Shown here piece by piece: positions 1-41,413 of a DNA stretch of 64,000 bases. Every line of letters starts with the position of its first letter. Positions within the stretch are counted from its first letter, which is position 1. Origin of the DNA: Echiichthys vipera (lineage: Eukaryota > Chordata > Actinopteri > Perciformes > Trachinidae); NCBI GenBank assembly GCA_963691815.1, contig OY829652.1, positions 33,038,920-33,102,919 of the forward strand, in the 5' to 3' direction. The notes below the pieces were generated by a model. The model was given only the letters and a program-made list of their open reading frames with translations, made no database searches and was not told the origin of the DNA. The position numbers were made by a program, and so were the translations under genes.

Positions 1-73
1 CTGGGTAACTGTGTCTGCAATGATTTACCTTCAAATGGTTTTGAACCATACTGGTACATTTTGTTTCCTCCAG

Positions 74-30930
<30,857 letters not shown>

Positions 30931-31950
30931 ACGAAGCCCGCTCTTCGCCTGTTTGCCTGCCTGCCAGTCTGCCTGCCTGTGCGGCCTTGTGAGCCGGGGC
31001 AAGAGTGAGGGACACGGGATTGAGCGTTTTTTCCCCTGCCTTCAGTGAACATGTAAAAATGGTGTATGGTTCATGTATAAAGGCTATTGTGTAAGTGAAC
31101 AGGAAGTGGCTACCAAGAAAACTGCTTATTTGCCCTCAGAGAGGTTAGGCTCTGCTCCATTCTAGAGTGTTGTTCACTGCCACATGCCCGACTTTAGCTC
31201 CCCTTAAAAGGCTTTGAATCTCGTGGCTGCAGTTTAGCTCAATGAGAAACAGGAGGAAACATTTGGGCATTTGGTGAGAGAGGGACATCTCAGGAATGGA
31301 GGGTACTTTCTGCTTTCTCTTTGCAGAAACAGAAGGGTAGGAAGGTGCACCTGCTGCTCACTGTTCCTTCAGTCAAAAAAGGAAGCATTCTCCTCATCTG
31401 GTGTGATGAATGACACATTTCTACACATTGAATCTACATCTGTCTGTCTTTCTCTGCTCCCTTTTATCGTCTTGTTCTCACATATTTTCTTTAGTTTCCT
31501 CTGAGTGGAGTGGTGTGACTGTTGGCTCAGCTCTGCAGGGTACTGACAGCTTTGTATAAATCTAAAAATTCTTGAGCATCCGTATTTGGCCCCTGTAAGC
31601 AATCCAGAGCCCAAGCTTAGTCCATAGGGGGTCCATGTTTAACCAATGACTCGTTTGCGTTCTGTGTTTTAGGGCAGTGTTCACTGTCACACCTTGTACA
31701 ATAATAGCAAGTCATCAAATTCTTTCAAGCGTATGATTATAGACAGTGATGTGAAGTATTGCTCTTTTTTTTTTTAATCTACAGTATTTTGTTTTCTTCT
31801 TAGCTCTTAAGTGATAAACCAATGTTTTATTTGTGTCACATTTTTAGTTGGAGTGTGAGAGGTGGACCGGGGACATTTAGAGACACGAAATGTCTTGCTT
31901 TTGTCACAAAAGCCTTCTAAATAAACTATTTTGATAAGGAGACGGTTGGT
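30931..31950 (+). other. zc3h18: zc3h18 3'UTR
   Basis: Follows the stop without an intron. The hexamer AATAAA at 31920-31925 is followed by a GT-rich stretch (31944-31975), a good cleavage/polyadenylation context, giving a 3'UTR of about 1 kb. Confidence 0.75.
31920..31925 (+). terminator. zc3h18: zc3h18 poly(A) signal
   Basis: AATAAA about 990 nt after the stop codon, followed within 25-50 nt by GGTTGGTTGCCTGGTTTTT-type GU-rich sequence. Confidence 0.75.
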
Positions 31951-31975
31951 TGCCTGGTTTTTCTTTGCTGTTGTG

Positions 31976-32349
31976 CAAGACAGAAGGAGTGGGTGTTAGG
32001 ATAAAGCATTGCTCAGCATAAAGAATGTTCCATCCGCCCATCCATCTTCAACCCAGCTGACATCGGGCGTGAGGTGGGGTACACCCTGGACATGACGGCA
32101 TAAAGAATGTTGAATACTAAAAATAGCAACCAAACAGCATTGCATTAACATGGGGTGAGATGTGTGTTCTCTACCATTTGTACTAATAATAGCCACCATG
32201 TCATTTCCTCTGAATCCCTCAAGGTGTTGCACTCGTGTATCAAACAGAAAATCAATTTTATCTTGTCATATTTAGCCATGCTAGCAGCATGACTCTAGAG
32301 AAGACAATGCCAGTCTGCTGGTTGGTCCATCGCTCTGTCTCCAGGTCGG
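31976..32349. other. intergenic, nothing recognised
   Basis: About 370 bp between the zc3h18 poly(A) region and the first LINE fragment. No gene or repeat family was identified. Confidence 0.5.
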
Positions 32350-32356
32350 CACCACT

Positions 32357-32725
32357 TTGATTCAGTTCAATTAAATTTTATTTATAGTGCCAAATCACAA
32401 CAAAAGTTATCTCTAGATACTTTACAGAGTAGGTAAAGACCACACTGACTTATTCATGATTTACAGAGACCCAACAATTCCCCCATGAGCAGCAACAAGA
32501 CGCACATCTTTAATACAAATAGTTTTAAATATAATTATAGTTATTGTATACAGTATTAATCCAGCATCTTGAGCACAAAGTGGCAACAAAAACCTTCCCT
32601 ATAACAGACAGGAACTTCAGACAGACCCAGCTCTGTGGAGGACGGACATCTGTCTGCACCGGTTGGAGAGGAAGAAAAGGAGAGAGAAAGAGAACAGATG
32701 GACAGAGAGAGACAAGGACAGACGG
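32357..32725 (-). mobile_element. L2-like LINE 3' end fragment
   Basis: The sequence TTTATTTATAGTGCCAAATC, then ACTTTACAGAGTAGGTAAAG and CAGAGACCCAACAATTCCCC, is shared with 33216-33345 and 50825-51090. In reverse orientation it is shared with 55500-55730. In the 50.8-52.0 kb copy it is contiguous with a minus-strand RT C-terminus, so it is the 3'UTR of that LINE family. Confidence 0.7.
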
Positions 32726-32749
32726 ACAGACTTATCCAGACTTAAATAT

Positions 32750-33190
32750 CTCAACAACTATTCGATGGGTTGTCATAAAATTCTGTACAGATGTGTCCAG
32801 GTGATTCATTCTAAAGAAGATGATTTTTTCACTAATGCTGTGAAGTATTTCAATGTTTGCTCAACAGACATTCACGATCCCCTGAGGATGAATTATAATA
32901 TTTGCTAAACAGTGACTTTCCATCTAGCACTAGGTCAGAGGTTTCAGTTTATCCAATACTTTCTGACCAAACACCTGCAGAATTAATGACATTCTCATTC
33001 CGTCAGCCTCACATGACTTTGGGTTTAGTGTTAATTGTCAAATGCTGTACACACACTTAGCTAAGATGGTGAACATTACACCTGCTAAATCTCAGAATGT
33101 TAGCATGCTGACATTAGCACTTAGCCTAAGGCAGCGCTGTGCCTCAGAGCTGCTAGAATGGCTGTGTAGACTCTTGGATTTATTACCCAA
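32750..33190. repeat. fish dispersed repeat, unclassified
   Basis: Recognised by phrases such as ATCTCAACAACTATTCGATGG, CTGAGGATGAATTATAATA and GTTAGCATGCTGACATTAGC, typical of a very abundant teleost interspersed repeat. No coding capacity was seen. Confidence 0.55.
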
Positions 33191-33215
33191 ACAAAAGTTC
33201 CCAGAAATTAAATTC

Positions 33216-33345
33216 AATTCAAATTTATTTATAGTGCCAAATCATAATAAAAGTTATCTCAGGACACTTTACAAACCAGATAAAGACCACACTCTATGAC
33301 TTATTTATGATAAACATAGACCCAACAATTCCCCCGTAGAGGGAA
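33216..33345 (-). mobile_element. L2-like LINE 3' end fragment, short
   Basis: Same 3'UTR sequence as at 32357, here only about 130 bp (TTTATAGTGCCAAATCATAA ... CCCAACAATTCCCCCGTAG). Confidence 0.7.
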
Positions 33346-34762
33346 ATTGAGGGAAATCAAATTAGTTGGCCAAACTAAAGTGATTTCCTCATCCCTAATA
33401 ACAGTATATACCTCGCATCAGAACCTTAATTTCGCCCAAAAAAAACCCAGACTGATGTGTTTGCTGAAAAAGCTGTTGTTTTAGATAAATTTAAAACCAA
33501 GAATTAAAATTTAGGAGTACCGGTACCTTCCATCCCAAGGACAGACAATTGATCTGCTTTACAATTTTTCTAACCCAAGCAAAAGTGTCTAATAAACCTT
33601 AGTGTTTAATCATGTTTAATTAAGGATATGGATGGGAATTAAGAAGATTTTATTGATGCCAATGCCATTATGGATTGTCTGAACTGTCAGAACCCACAAA
33701 CCCTGTCGGGTCCCCCTTCTCTACACCCCCCCTTTCCCCCTCCCCTCTCTTGGAGTTCACTGATCACGAGAAAATTCTGGTCAATGCTGCAACCAAATTC
33801 ACACCCCACCTCCCAGGTTCCATTCCTCAAATGACCCACTGCATCCTTCCCCACTGACCCATCTCCCATCACTGGCCCCAAGTCCAAGGCACATCATGCA
33901 CCACCCCCACCTCGACGACAGAATCATCCTGTCTCAGCAGCCTGATAACAGTTCAGCACGTGTGGAAGAAAACATGATTGAGAAAGTGAATAAAAGGGCT
34001 AGGTCACCGTGTACTGGGGACAAGGCCTGATAAGCACATTCTCTTTATATAGGTCACACGCACATGCTGACCCGCTACCGCCACGGGCTGATCACCGTGG
34101 TACTACAGAGTGAACTAAATCATTTATTTATACGTGAAAGGAAATTCACTAGAAACTTAGCAGGATCTGTTTGAGCACTGGATAAAGATATGAACACACA
34201 CACACAGCAAACAGGAAAAAGTGTCTCAAACGATCTATTGAAAGGCTCACAAATAAAGTAATTCAGTCGCTAAGGGGAACACATTGCTTATGAAAACTCC
34301 CATAGAAACATATAAACTCATATAAACACAGCATGTATGATATGTAAAGCATCAATTAATTAGGGAAAGTTAACATCGGAAAAGAATAAATAAATAAATG
34401 ATTAATAAAATCTCTATATATAGATCTGTAAAAATCTATCTATAACCTATAAATATATATGTAGATCCATAAACTGGATTCTAGAGAATCTTTGAACGGG
34501 TTAATCACGCCCTGACTCTTTTTCAACAAGGATATGTTCGTGTGTGTCTGATATCTGTTTTGACTGAGCGTGGAGTATTGAGATACTGCATGTGTTTTGA
34601 GAAACTGCTATCTGCATGTTGAGCAGCTGGTTTTCATGGTTCCAAGTAGAAAAGTTCATGTGGCTCAGCTGTGATCAGAGGAAAAACAGCTAAATTGTAT
34701 TGTGTAAATACATACTTTGAATTAAATAAATGAGGTTTTGCGAGTGTTGTCATTTTTAGGCT

Positions 34763-34950
34763 GTGGCGCAGTTGTATTTCAGAAGTTGGGTGTGGCTATA
34801 ATGGCCAATCGCCATTTTGGAACAGTGGCGCAGAAGAAAATCGGAAATAGGTGTGATTGTGTTATCAATCGCCATTTTGGAGTTGTGGCGCAGTTGAAAT
34901 TTAGGAGTTAGGTGTGGCTTGGAGGGCCGCCATTTTAAAACCTGACCGCC
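34763..34950. repeat. about 61-bp tandem repeat, three units
   Basis: Units starting near 34763, 34825 and 34885 each contain GTGGCGCAG, a GGTGTG segment and CGCCATTTTGG. The array lies within the retroviral remnant. Confidence 0.7.
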
Positions 34951-35099
34951 ATTTTGAATCAAACGTTTGTGCAGTTTAAATTCTTGGTACACGTCATTTT
35001 TGCCAGGAGTGGTTTGGCAGACCGCCAGACGGGGGGTGTAACAGATGGCACCAACTCTTAGCACCAACTCCAAGTCTTAGCATTTAAAATTGATTACAG

Positions 35100-35530
35100 C
35101 TATTACCATAGCCTAGCTTAGCATAACTAACATAGCTAAGGCTAAGCTAATTAGCATTGAGCTAAAAACCTAGCATATTAAATTAGACTTTTGGGTATAG
35201 CCATAGATTAGCTTAGCATAGCTAACATAGCTAAGGCTAAGCTAATTAGCATTGAGCTGAAAAACTAGCATATTAAATTAGACTTTGGGTATAACCATAG
35301 ACTAGCTTAGCATAACTAGCATAGCTAAGGCTAAGCTAATTAGCATTGAGTTTAGAAATAAAAACTAGCATATGAAATTAGACTGTGGGTATTGCCATAG
35401 TCTAGCTTAGCATACCAATATAGCTAAGGCTGAACTAGCTAGCAATAAAGCTAAAGAATTAACGGTTCAATTGATTTCAAATATCACTAAAAACGAGCTT
35501 AGCATAACCAAGTTAAACTAGGCCTAAACT
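35100..35530. repeat. about 95-bp minisatellite, about four units
   Basis: Units begin with CCATAG at 35106, 35201, 35295 and 35395. Each contains CTAGCTTAGCATA, ATAGCTAAGGCTAAGCTAAT, TAGCATTGAG and an AATTAGACTTTGGGTAT segment. Spacing is 94-100 bp. The TTAGC/GCTAA motifs are internally self-complementary. Confidence 0.85.
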
Positions 35531-35689
35531 TACCACCAGTAAAACATAGAAATAGCATTCACTTCTGCAAAAGTGCTATCAAATATTAGCATCGCCATAA
35601 TAAACAGCAACACAACAATGACTGCACGACCAATTGAGATAATGGGGGCCAAATACCCAGAATACATTAGTGGACGAGTTAGTTGCAGG

Positions 35690-36335
35690 AGGGACCCGAA
35701 TGATAAGAAGTCTTATGGAGGACAGGGAAGTGTACTTGGATATGGTAGGACAACCACAAGGAATTCCATACGAGTTTAAGGCCCGAGATGAGATTAAAGC
35801 GGGTCTTGAGTCTATCATACCGTGGATCACCGTTAACAAGAAGAAGTAGAGTGGATAAATTACATACACTATAACCAACAGAGGCTGCTCAATTACACCT
35901 TAGAGGGCTTTGAAGTATTTGGTGCACAGTTACAAGCGACCTCCGAAATGACGAGACAAAACAGGCTGGCATTAGATTGGCTGCTAGCCGAACAAGGAGG
36001 AGTATGGGGAGCAATGTTGCACATACATACCAAACAATACGGCCACTAATGGAACTTTTTCTATTGCTATGAACAAATTGAAGGGGCTGCGGGCCGAAAT
36101 GACAAAAAATGCTGGCAGAGATGCACGTGAGTGGAGAGGACTAGAAGCAGAAGCCGGATAGTGGGGAGCGTTATGTGTAAAAGCTATTGCGATCATTTTC
36201 ATAGTGTTAATTATTGTAGCATCCCTACACTGTTGCATCATACCCATACTGAAAAGGTGGATCCAGGGAATGTTGTATAAGCGGGCAGTGGAGGATACAA
36301 AACTACAAATGTCTCAACTGGAGTTGGTTAACTGA
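35690..36335 (+). pseudogene. retroviral env transmembrane-subunit remnant
   Basis: Degenerate reading frame fragments resemble the transmembrane subunit of a gamma/epsilon-type retroviral envelope. They include an immunosuppressive-domain-like stretch (about 35929-36005, with LDWLLAEQGGV), then a hydrophobic membrane segment and a short charged tail ending near 36335. In-frame stops (for example TAG at 35847 and TAA near 36048) and an altered cysteine region show that it cannot make a normal envelope. I found no matching surface subunit. Confidence 0.6.
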
Positions 36336-37468
36336 ACCTCTACCCAGGGCAAATGAACTATGATGAATGTCTGCATGGTTTCTGATTCTTTCTTTTTCTC
36401 TGATGGAGCAGTAAGGAGGATGGTGAAATGGACACTAACTAACTGAGAGAGGGCTCATCAGGACTGTGCCATGAGACATCCTATCACGCTGAAATATTGC
36501 ACCACTGAATCTTGGTATTGGCGGAGTCGGTGACTTCCAGGACTGATGATGGGCGATGCCGACACATGCACCCACATATTAACCCACATATTATTCCATT
36601 ATTGTTTAAGACTGTACAAGAATGTTCATGAATTTCATATGTGGATGCTATCCAATATTAGAGTGTAAGTCGCAGTATAAAGGTTACGTCATAATCATAC
36701 ACTAGAGAATAGTTACAGGTTTTATGGTAATAAGACAATCAAGGTAAATCACATATAGTGACTTCAGGAGGGATATGGTATGGTGGATGTAAACACACAC
36801 ACAGATAAGATGGTTATAATCACCAGATCACAGTGGATTATCTGCACAGTTGAGAGTCAGGAAAGTCAGTCATTATATTCAGTTAGATTAAGATAATTTT
36901 CATTCGTTGTTCAGTGTTTTCATTCATTCATTTTTATTCTAATCAAAACATGATTTAATAACTGTTTAGGTTAAGATTAATTTTTATTCTAATCAAGACA
37001 TGATTTAACACAACTGCACAACGCAGGCAAGCGCTAATCCACAGTTGCTCAGGCGTACACTACATTTGATGATTTCAGTTGAAAGTTTTACAGGTAATAA
37101 CACTATATCATGATTGCAGTTATAATTTACAGTGTTACAGTTTAATAACTTAGTTTTGTATAATTTCATTTACAAATGTTTTATCATTGGTTCATTTTTA
37201 CAGTTTAATAACTAAAGATTAACATGAAGAAATCAATGCAGCCGTTGCTCATGCCCAGCGCAGTCGCCCATTGTCTATGTATGTCAAAACAGAGGCCATG
37301 GGGACCATGCAGGACTTTTCTACTCCACAGAATGATGAGATGATCAAGAATGATTACATGATGACGAAATGAAGGCCGGTGGTTTTTCACCTGCATGAGC
37401 CGCGGATGGCAAATTGATTTCTAACGATAATAATTTAATGAGGGTTAAAAACCCTCACAGGAGGGATA
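36336..37468. other. internal ERV sequence, unassigned
   Basis: About 1.1 kb between the env-like stop and the 3' LTR. It ends with a purine-rich AGGAGGGA just before the LTR, a candidate polypurine tract. A related TTCAGGAGGGATATGG string occurs at about 36764. No coding similarity was recognised. Confidence 0.35.
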
Positions 37469-37856
37469 TGTGGAAGAAAACATGATTGAGAAAGTGAATA
37501 ACAGGGCTAGGTCACTGTTCTGGGGACATAGGGCTGATAAGCACATTCTGTTTAGAAAACAATAGAACTGTATTTGGGCATGATGACGTCTGGACACAAA
37601 GTAGACGCTACTAATTGTAAATGTACTGAGTGTGTATTGGAAAGACCTGACGGGGTGTGTAAACGTTGTCAGCCTCGGTATAAGACGGGAAGTTCTGTTA
37701 AGAGACACTTGGAATTGGAATTTTGGTATTGTGGATCTTGGAACTCTGGGATGAGTCAGACCTTGATTCAATAAATTCTCCTTGATTGCTGTGAGACCTC
37801 TCTGCTGACTCCTTCTTGTAGACCTTTCTATTTTTATAATACATTGTTCTACCATA
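37469..37856 (+). repeat. ERV 3' LTR
   Basis: About 388 bp starting TGTGGAAGAAAACA. It contains AATAAA at 37770-37775 followed by a T-rich U5-like segment. The end is uncertain because the terminal dinucleotide before the CACG flank is TA, not the usual CA. Confidence 0.5.
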
Positions 37857-37919
37857 CACGTTTAGTGACTTGTGTACAAAATACAGCAAGCTCCAACTGA
37901 TATGTGCTGGGCGCAAACT

Positions 37920-38640
37920 ACAGGACGGACTGTACTCATGGCTTTTTTAAGGAGAAGTCAAGGCCCAAGTCGATAGCCTCCTCAGTTCAAGTCTTGATAA
38001 GTAATCGAAAAAGGCTAAGCAAAAAAAACCAACTCAAATCATTCTGCAAATGTATCAAATATAGCATCCTTCCCTCGTCAGTCACAGCCAATCCTAAAAC
38101 ATGGGGCAGATAATGGAATTAACACACTAAATCTAGCCTTATTAAATATCAGGTCTCCCCACAGGCACTGAAAACTGCTGTTATCAAGCAGTTTATTAGA
38201 AGTCTATTAAAAAAGAACAATTTAGAAACTTCACTAATGAACAATTATAGACCAATATCAAACCTCATTTTATCAGTAAAATCATTGAAAAAGCTGTTTT
38301 TAAGCAGCTGAACAACTTCATGTTAATGAACAGCTGTTTTGATGTCTTCCAGTCAGGTTTTAAACCACACCACAGCACAGAGACGGCTCTTGTTAAGGTC
38401 TTCAATGACATCCATTTAAACACAGACAACGGCAAAATTTCAGTCTTAGTATTATTGGATCTCAGTGCTGCATTTGACAAAGTCGATCAAAACATATTAC
38501 TAGGCCGTCTGGAAAACTGGGTAGGACTTTCTGGCACAGCATTAAAATGGTTTAAATCCTACTTGAAGGACAGGGACTACTTTGTGTCTATAGCTAAATA
38601 CACATCTGAGCGGGCAAAAATTACTTAAAATGTTCACACA
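37920..38640 (+). mobile_element. L2/Rex-type LINE reverse transcriptase fragment
   Basis: Plus-strand reading at 38320-38628 contains FQSGFKPHHSTETALVKVFN, LVLLDLSAAFDKVD and LSGTALKWFKSYLKDR. These are the RT motifs of the LINE family whose 3' ends are scattered nearby. The upstream ~400 bp is degenerate RT. It is truncated at about 38635, where a fragment of the 27.3-kb DNA element follows. Confidence 0.85.
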
Positions 38641-39630
38641 GCAATCCGTAGACAGCCCACATTTAAAGATGTGAGGTGAAAAGAAACAAAAACTTAGATT
38701 TGAGCAATACAAATCTGCAGTGGGACATATAACTGTCCGTCATCCACATAACGGTGATGGGAGACACCATTGTTCTTGATTATGTGTCTAAGAGGCATGT
38801 ATATGGAAAACAACAGTGGGTCAGAGGTGGATCCCTGAGAAACCCCAGCGTTAAATGAGAAGCAGAGGAACTGGCATTTTCTATAAGAACAGAGAAAGTT
38901 CTTAGTTAGTTCCCTTTAGATTAACCTAATTTTCTAGACAGTGTAGGAAAGCAGAGTGATCTATTGTGTGTTGAACACAGCACAAGGACAAACCTTTACG
39001 AGGGCTGTTTCTGTGCTGTGGTGAGCTCCACTGAAACCTGCGGAAAATATTGTTGTTATTCATAGAAGAGATTCATCGAGTTGAAAGTACCCTAGAAAAA
39101 GTGATGAGTTTTATTTTATTAAATCGGATGGAAATTACTAAGGAAAAGAGGATCCAGATTGGTTTTTTTTGTCTTAGAAAACTTGATCGGGAAGCTCTCT
39201 AAAACACATGTAGATAATTTCATTTGAGAGATTAAGTCACTCAAGGCCGAGATGTTAGTGGTTTGAAACTGGGTGAGGAAGACACAATTATAACTGACAA
39301 TAGGTAGAATTCAAGAATCAGGTGAGTTCTGAGACAGTATGCTTTCTATCTTCAATAAATAGAAGTGCTCGTTTACTCCTCTGATTAGTAACGTCTGATT
39401 GGCTTACCTGACATTTGTTGCCAGCAATTTCCCAGAAGTCCCTGCCCTTCATATATACACACAGACATTGGTGTTTACATCTGCAGAGGATCATCACAGT
39501 GATTCTGACTCTAAAGGGGACTGACCAGTGGAAAGTTAACTGTGAATGTCCCCAACACACTCATGTTGATAAGAGGACATTCCCCTGTCTTGATAGATGG
39601 ACCTACATATTGAAGATTATCCCACTGCGC
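38641..39630. other. intergenic, probable decayed repeat
   Basis: 38632-38712 repeats part of the 27333-27950 element. 38713-39630 is non-coding and unrecognised. Confidence 0.35.
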
Positions 39631-39633
39631 ACA

Positions 39634-39652
39634 TACACACACACAAACACAA

Positions 39653-39683
<31 letters not shown>

Positions 39684-39726
39684 CACGCACACACACACAC
39701 ACACACACATGCACACACAAAACGCG

Positions 39727-39761
<35 letters not shown>

Positions 39762-39826
39762 ACGCACACACAAACACACGCACACACACGCACACACATG
39801 CACACACAAACACACGCACGTGCGCG

Positions 39827-39891
<65 letters not shown>
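39634..39891. repeat. (CA)n microsatellite with variants
   Basis: About 255 bp of CA dinucleotides with interspersed CG, TG and AA, perfect towards the 3' end. ORFs on both strands here are artefacts. Confidence 0.98.
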
Positions 39892-39894
<3 letters not shown>

Positions 39895-40506
39895 GTGATG
39901 GCCAGAAGTGTGAAGATGTAGATGTTTAAATAAAGTTTTAGTTTAATCTGTATTAGCCTACCCATGAATATACTGTATACCTTAAAGTAGATACATCACA
40001 CGTGTTATAGCATATATAACATGCATCATTGTTGTATCATGAAAGATGTGTTATAGAAGAAGTCTTGTTGTGAAGGTGCATCAAATTCATATTTCTCACC
40101 ACTGAGCCAGTAAGCAGCGCCCAATTCAGGCCCTCAGGGATGAATACACCAATGTTGACGCTGTCTACTAAGGACCTGTTGATATTACAGTTTTTCTTAA
40201 TTGCTAAAACACTAAACCCTGTTGTCTGAACCAATTTCTCTGTTGCCTGAACACACTGATTGAATCAATCACTCTTGGCAAAACCATGAGCACTTTTCAC
40301 CTGTTTAGACACAACTTCCCAACACATTTTCATTGTGATGCACATGTGCTGCATAATGGTAAGCACAGGTGGCAAAAGTCAAACACAATTAAAGCACGGT
40401 TGTCACTACTTGAACACAACAACTCAAAATTGATCACACTTGTGGCTAATGATGTGAGGGAATATATAAAGCCAGTTCAGAGAGCACTGATTTGTGAGGC
40501 ACTACA

Positions 40507-40775
40507 ATGGATAGAAATCTGAGAGGAAGAGTTTTTGTGAGAGGAGGTCGAGGAGGTCGAGGAGGTCGAGGAGGTCGAGGTGGTCGAGGTGGTCGAGGTG
40601 GTCAAGGTGGTCAGCGAAGACAAAGAACAGTAATATCTGACGAAATCAGAGCTACTGTGATTGACCATGTTCTTGTCCATGGTATGAGCATGAGGGAGGC
40701 CAGACAAAGGGTACAACCAAACATTGGTAGATTCATTGTGTCCACCATAATCCAAAGATTTAGAGAAGAGAACAG
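40507..40775 (+). CDS. transposase-like N-terminus with RGG-box repeats (exon 1)
   Basis: Starts ATG at 40507, about 40 bp after a TATATAAA box. Encodes MDRNLRGRVFV, then seven to eight Arg-Gly-Gly repeats built from a GGAGGTCGA unit, then VISDEIRATVIDHVLVHGMS and a helix-turn-helix region ending TIIQRFREENR. This matches the DNA-binding half of IS630/Tc1-type transposases common in fish. The donor GTAATT at 40776 and acceptor TTTTTGTAG to 40975 define a 200-bp intron. The downstream catalytic domain is missing, so the protein cannot transpose on its own. Confidence 0.7.
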
Positions 40776-40975
40776 GTAATTATATTTTTTTTAAATTATA
40801 GTACAGTATGACATATTACATTATATACTGTACCACAGTATACTGTAAGTAAATATATGTTTCAGTACATCACTGTGCCAATGTACTGTATTATTGTAAT
40901 GGAGGGTTAGTCTAACTGTCTGTAGGCCTAGTATTCCATGTATATTTTTTGTAACTGCATGTTCTCTTTTTGTAG

Positions 40976-41113
40976 AATTGAAAGACTGCCAGATAAGGGT
41001 GGGAGGACAGGTGGCACATGTACACAAGTGGCAAATGCATACGATTTCTGTTTGTGCTGCGTTAAATGCCCAAGATTTCTGTTTTTTGTCTTTGTGTACA
41101 AGTGCTAAATGCA
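40976..41113 (+). pseudogene. transposase-like exon 2, truncated
   Basis: Joining at 40976 continues the frame as IERLPDKGGRTG, the sequence expected right after ...FRRENR in these transposases. The similarity then stops and the frame ends in non-homologous sequence (TAA near 41111). The DDE domain has been deleted. Confidence 0.6.
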
Positions 41114-41413
41114 CAGGTTTTTTGTTTTGCAACATGCATTCAGCTTCATGTCCTGAGCATTGTGTTTTCTATTTTTCTATGTAGTGTTTAGTGGCTGCTC
41201 AGTAGTGTTTTTAATTTTGATTGACTTGGGGCATGATTTGACAACAAAGTTCAGTTTTGGGCACAAATTGAACTGTTTTGAGGTGAAAGTTTGGTTTTGC
41301 AAGAAGAGTCTGAGGTTTTGTGAACGTAGCTTGAAAATTGGGGTTTGTGTTCACAGTTTAGTGAAAAGGAGAGAAGCTTTCAAGAAATGTGTCTTAGCAA
41401 TCGAGAAAAACTG

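Larger units (their letters stand above)
33961..37860 (+). mobile_element. degraded endogenous retrovirus
   Basis: TGTGGAAGAAAACATGATTG occurs at 33961 and again at 37469, marking the start of a 5' LTR remnant (similarity about 33961-34048) and a fuller 3' LTR. CACG occurs immediately before the first (33957-33960) and at 37857-37860, a candidate 4-bp target duplication. An env-like pseudogene lies between. No gag or pol was recognised, so most of the coding region is deleted or decayed. This is an old, non-functional copy. Confidence 0.65.
40188..41413 (+). mobile_element. IS630/Tc1-like element, internally deleted
   Basis: 1226 bp bounded by inverted ends. Left CAGTTTTTCTTAATTGC; reverse complement of the right CAGTTTTTCTCGATTGC, with similarity continuing through CTAA.ACAC. 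Left flank TA, right flank TG, compatible with a TA target in which one copy has mutated. It carries a TATATAAA box (40463-40470) and the N-terminal part of a transposase-like gene. Confidence 0.75.

Noticed and set aside
35100..35530. CRISPR-like array
   Set aside because: The units are contiguous tandem repeats without unique spacers and the genome is eukaryotic.
35690..36335. A domesticated (functional) env gene such as those known in percomorph fish
   Set aside because: Several in-frame stops and a disrupted cysteine region. There is no continuous frame.
39415..39929. Overlapping ORFs rich in His-Thr or Cys-Val
   Set aside because: Translation of the (CA)n microsatellite on either strand.
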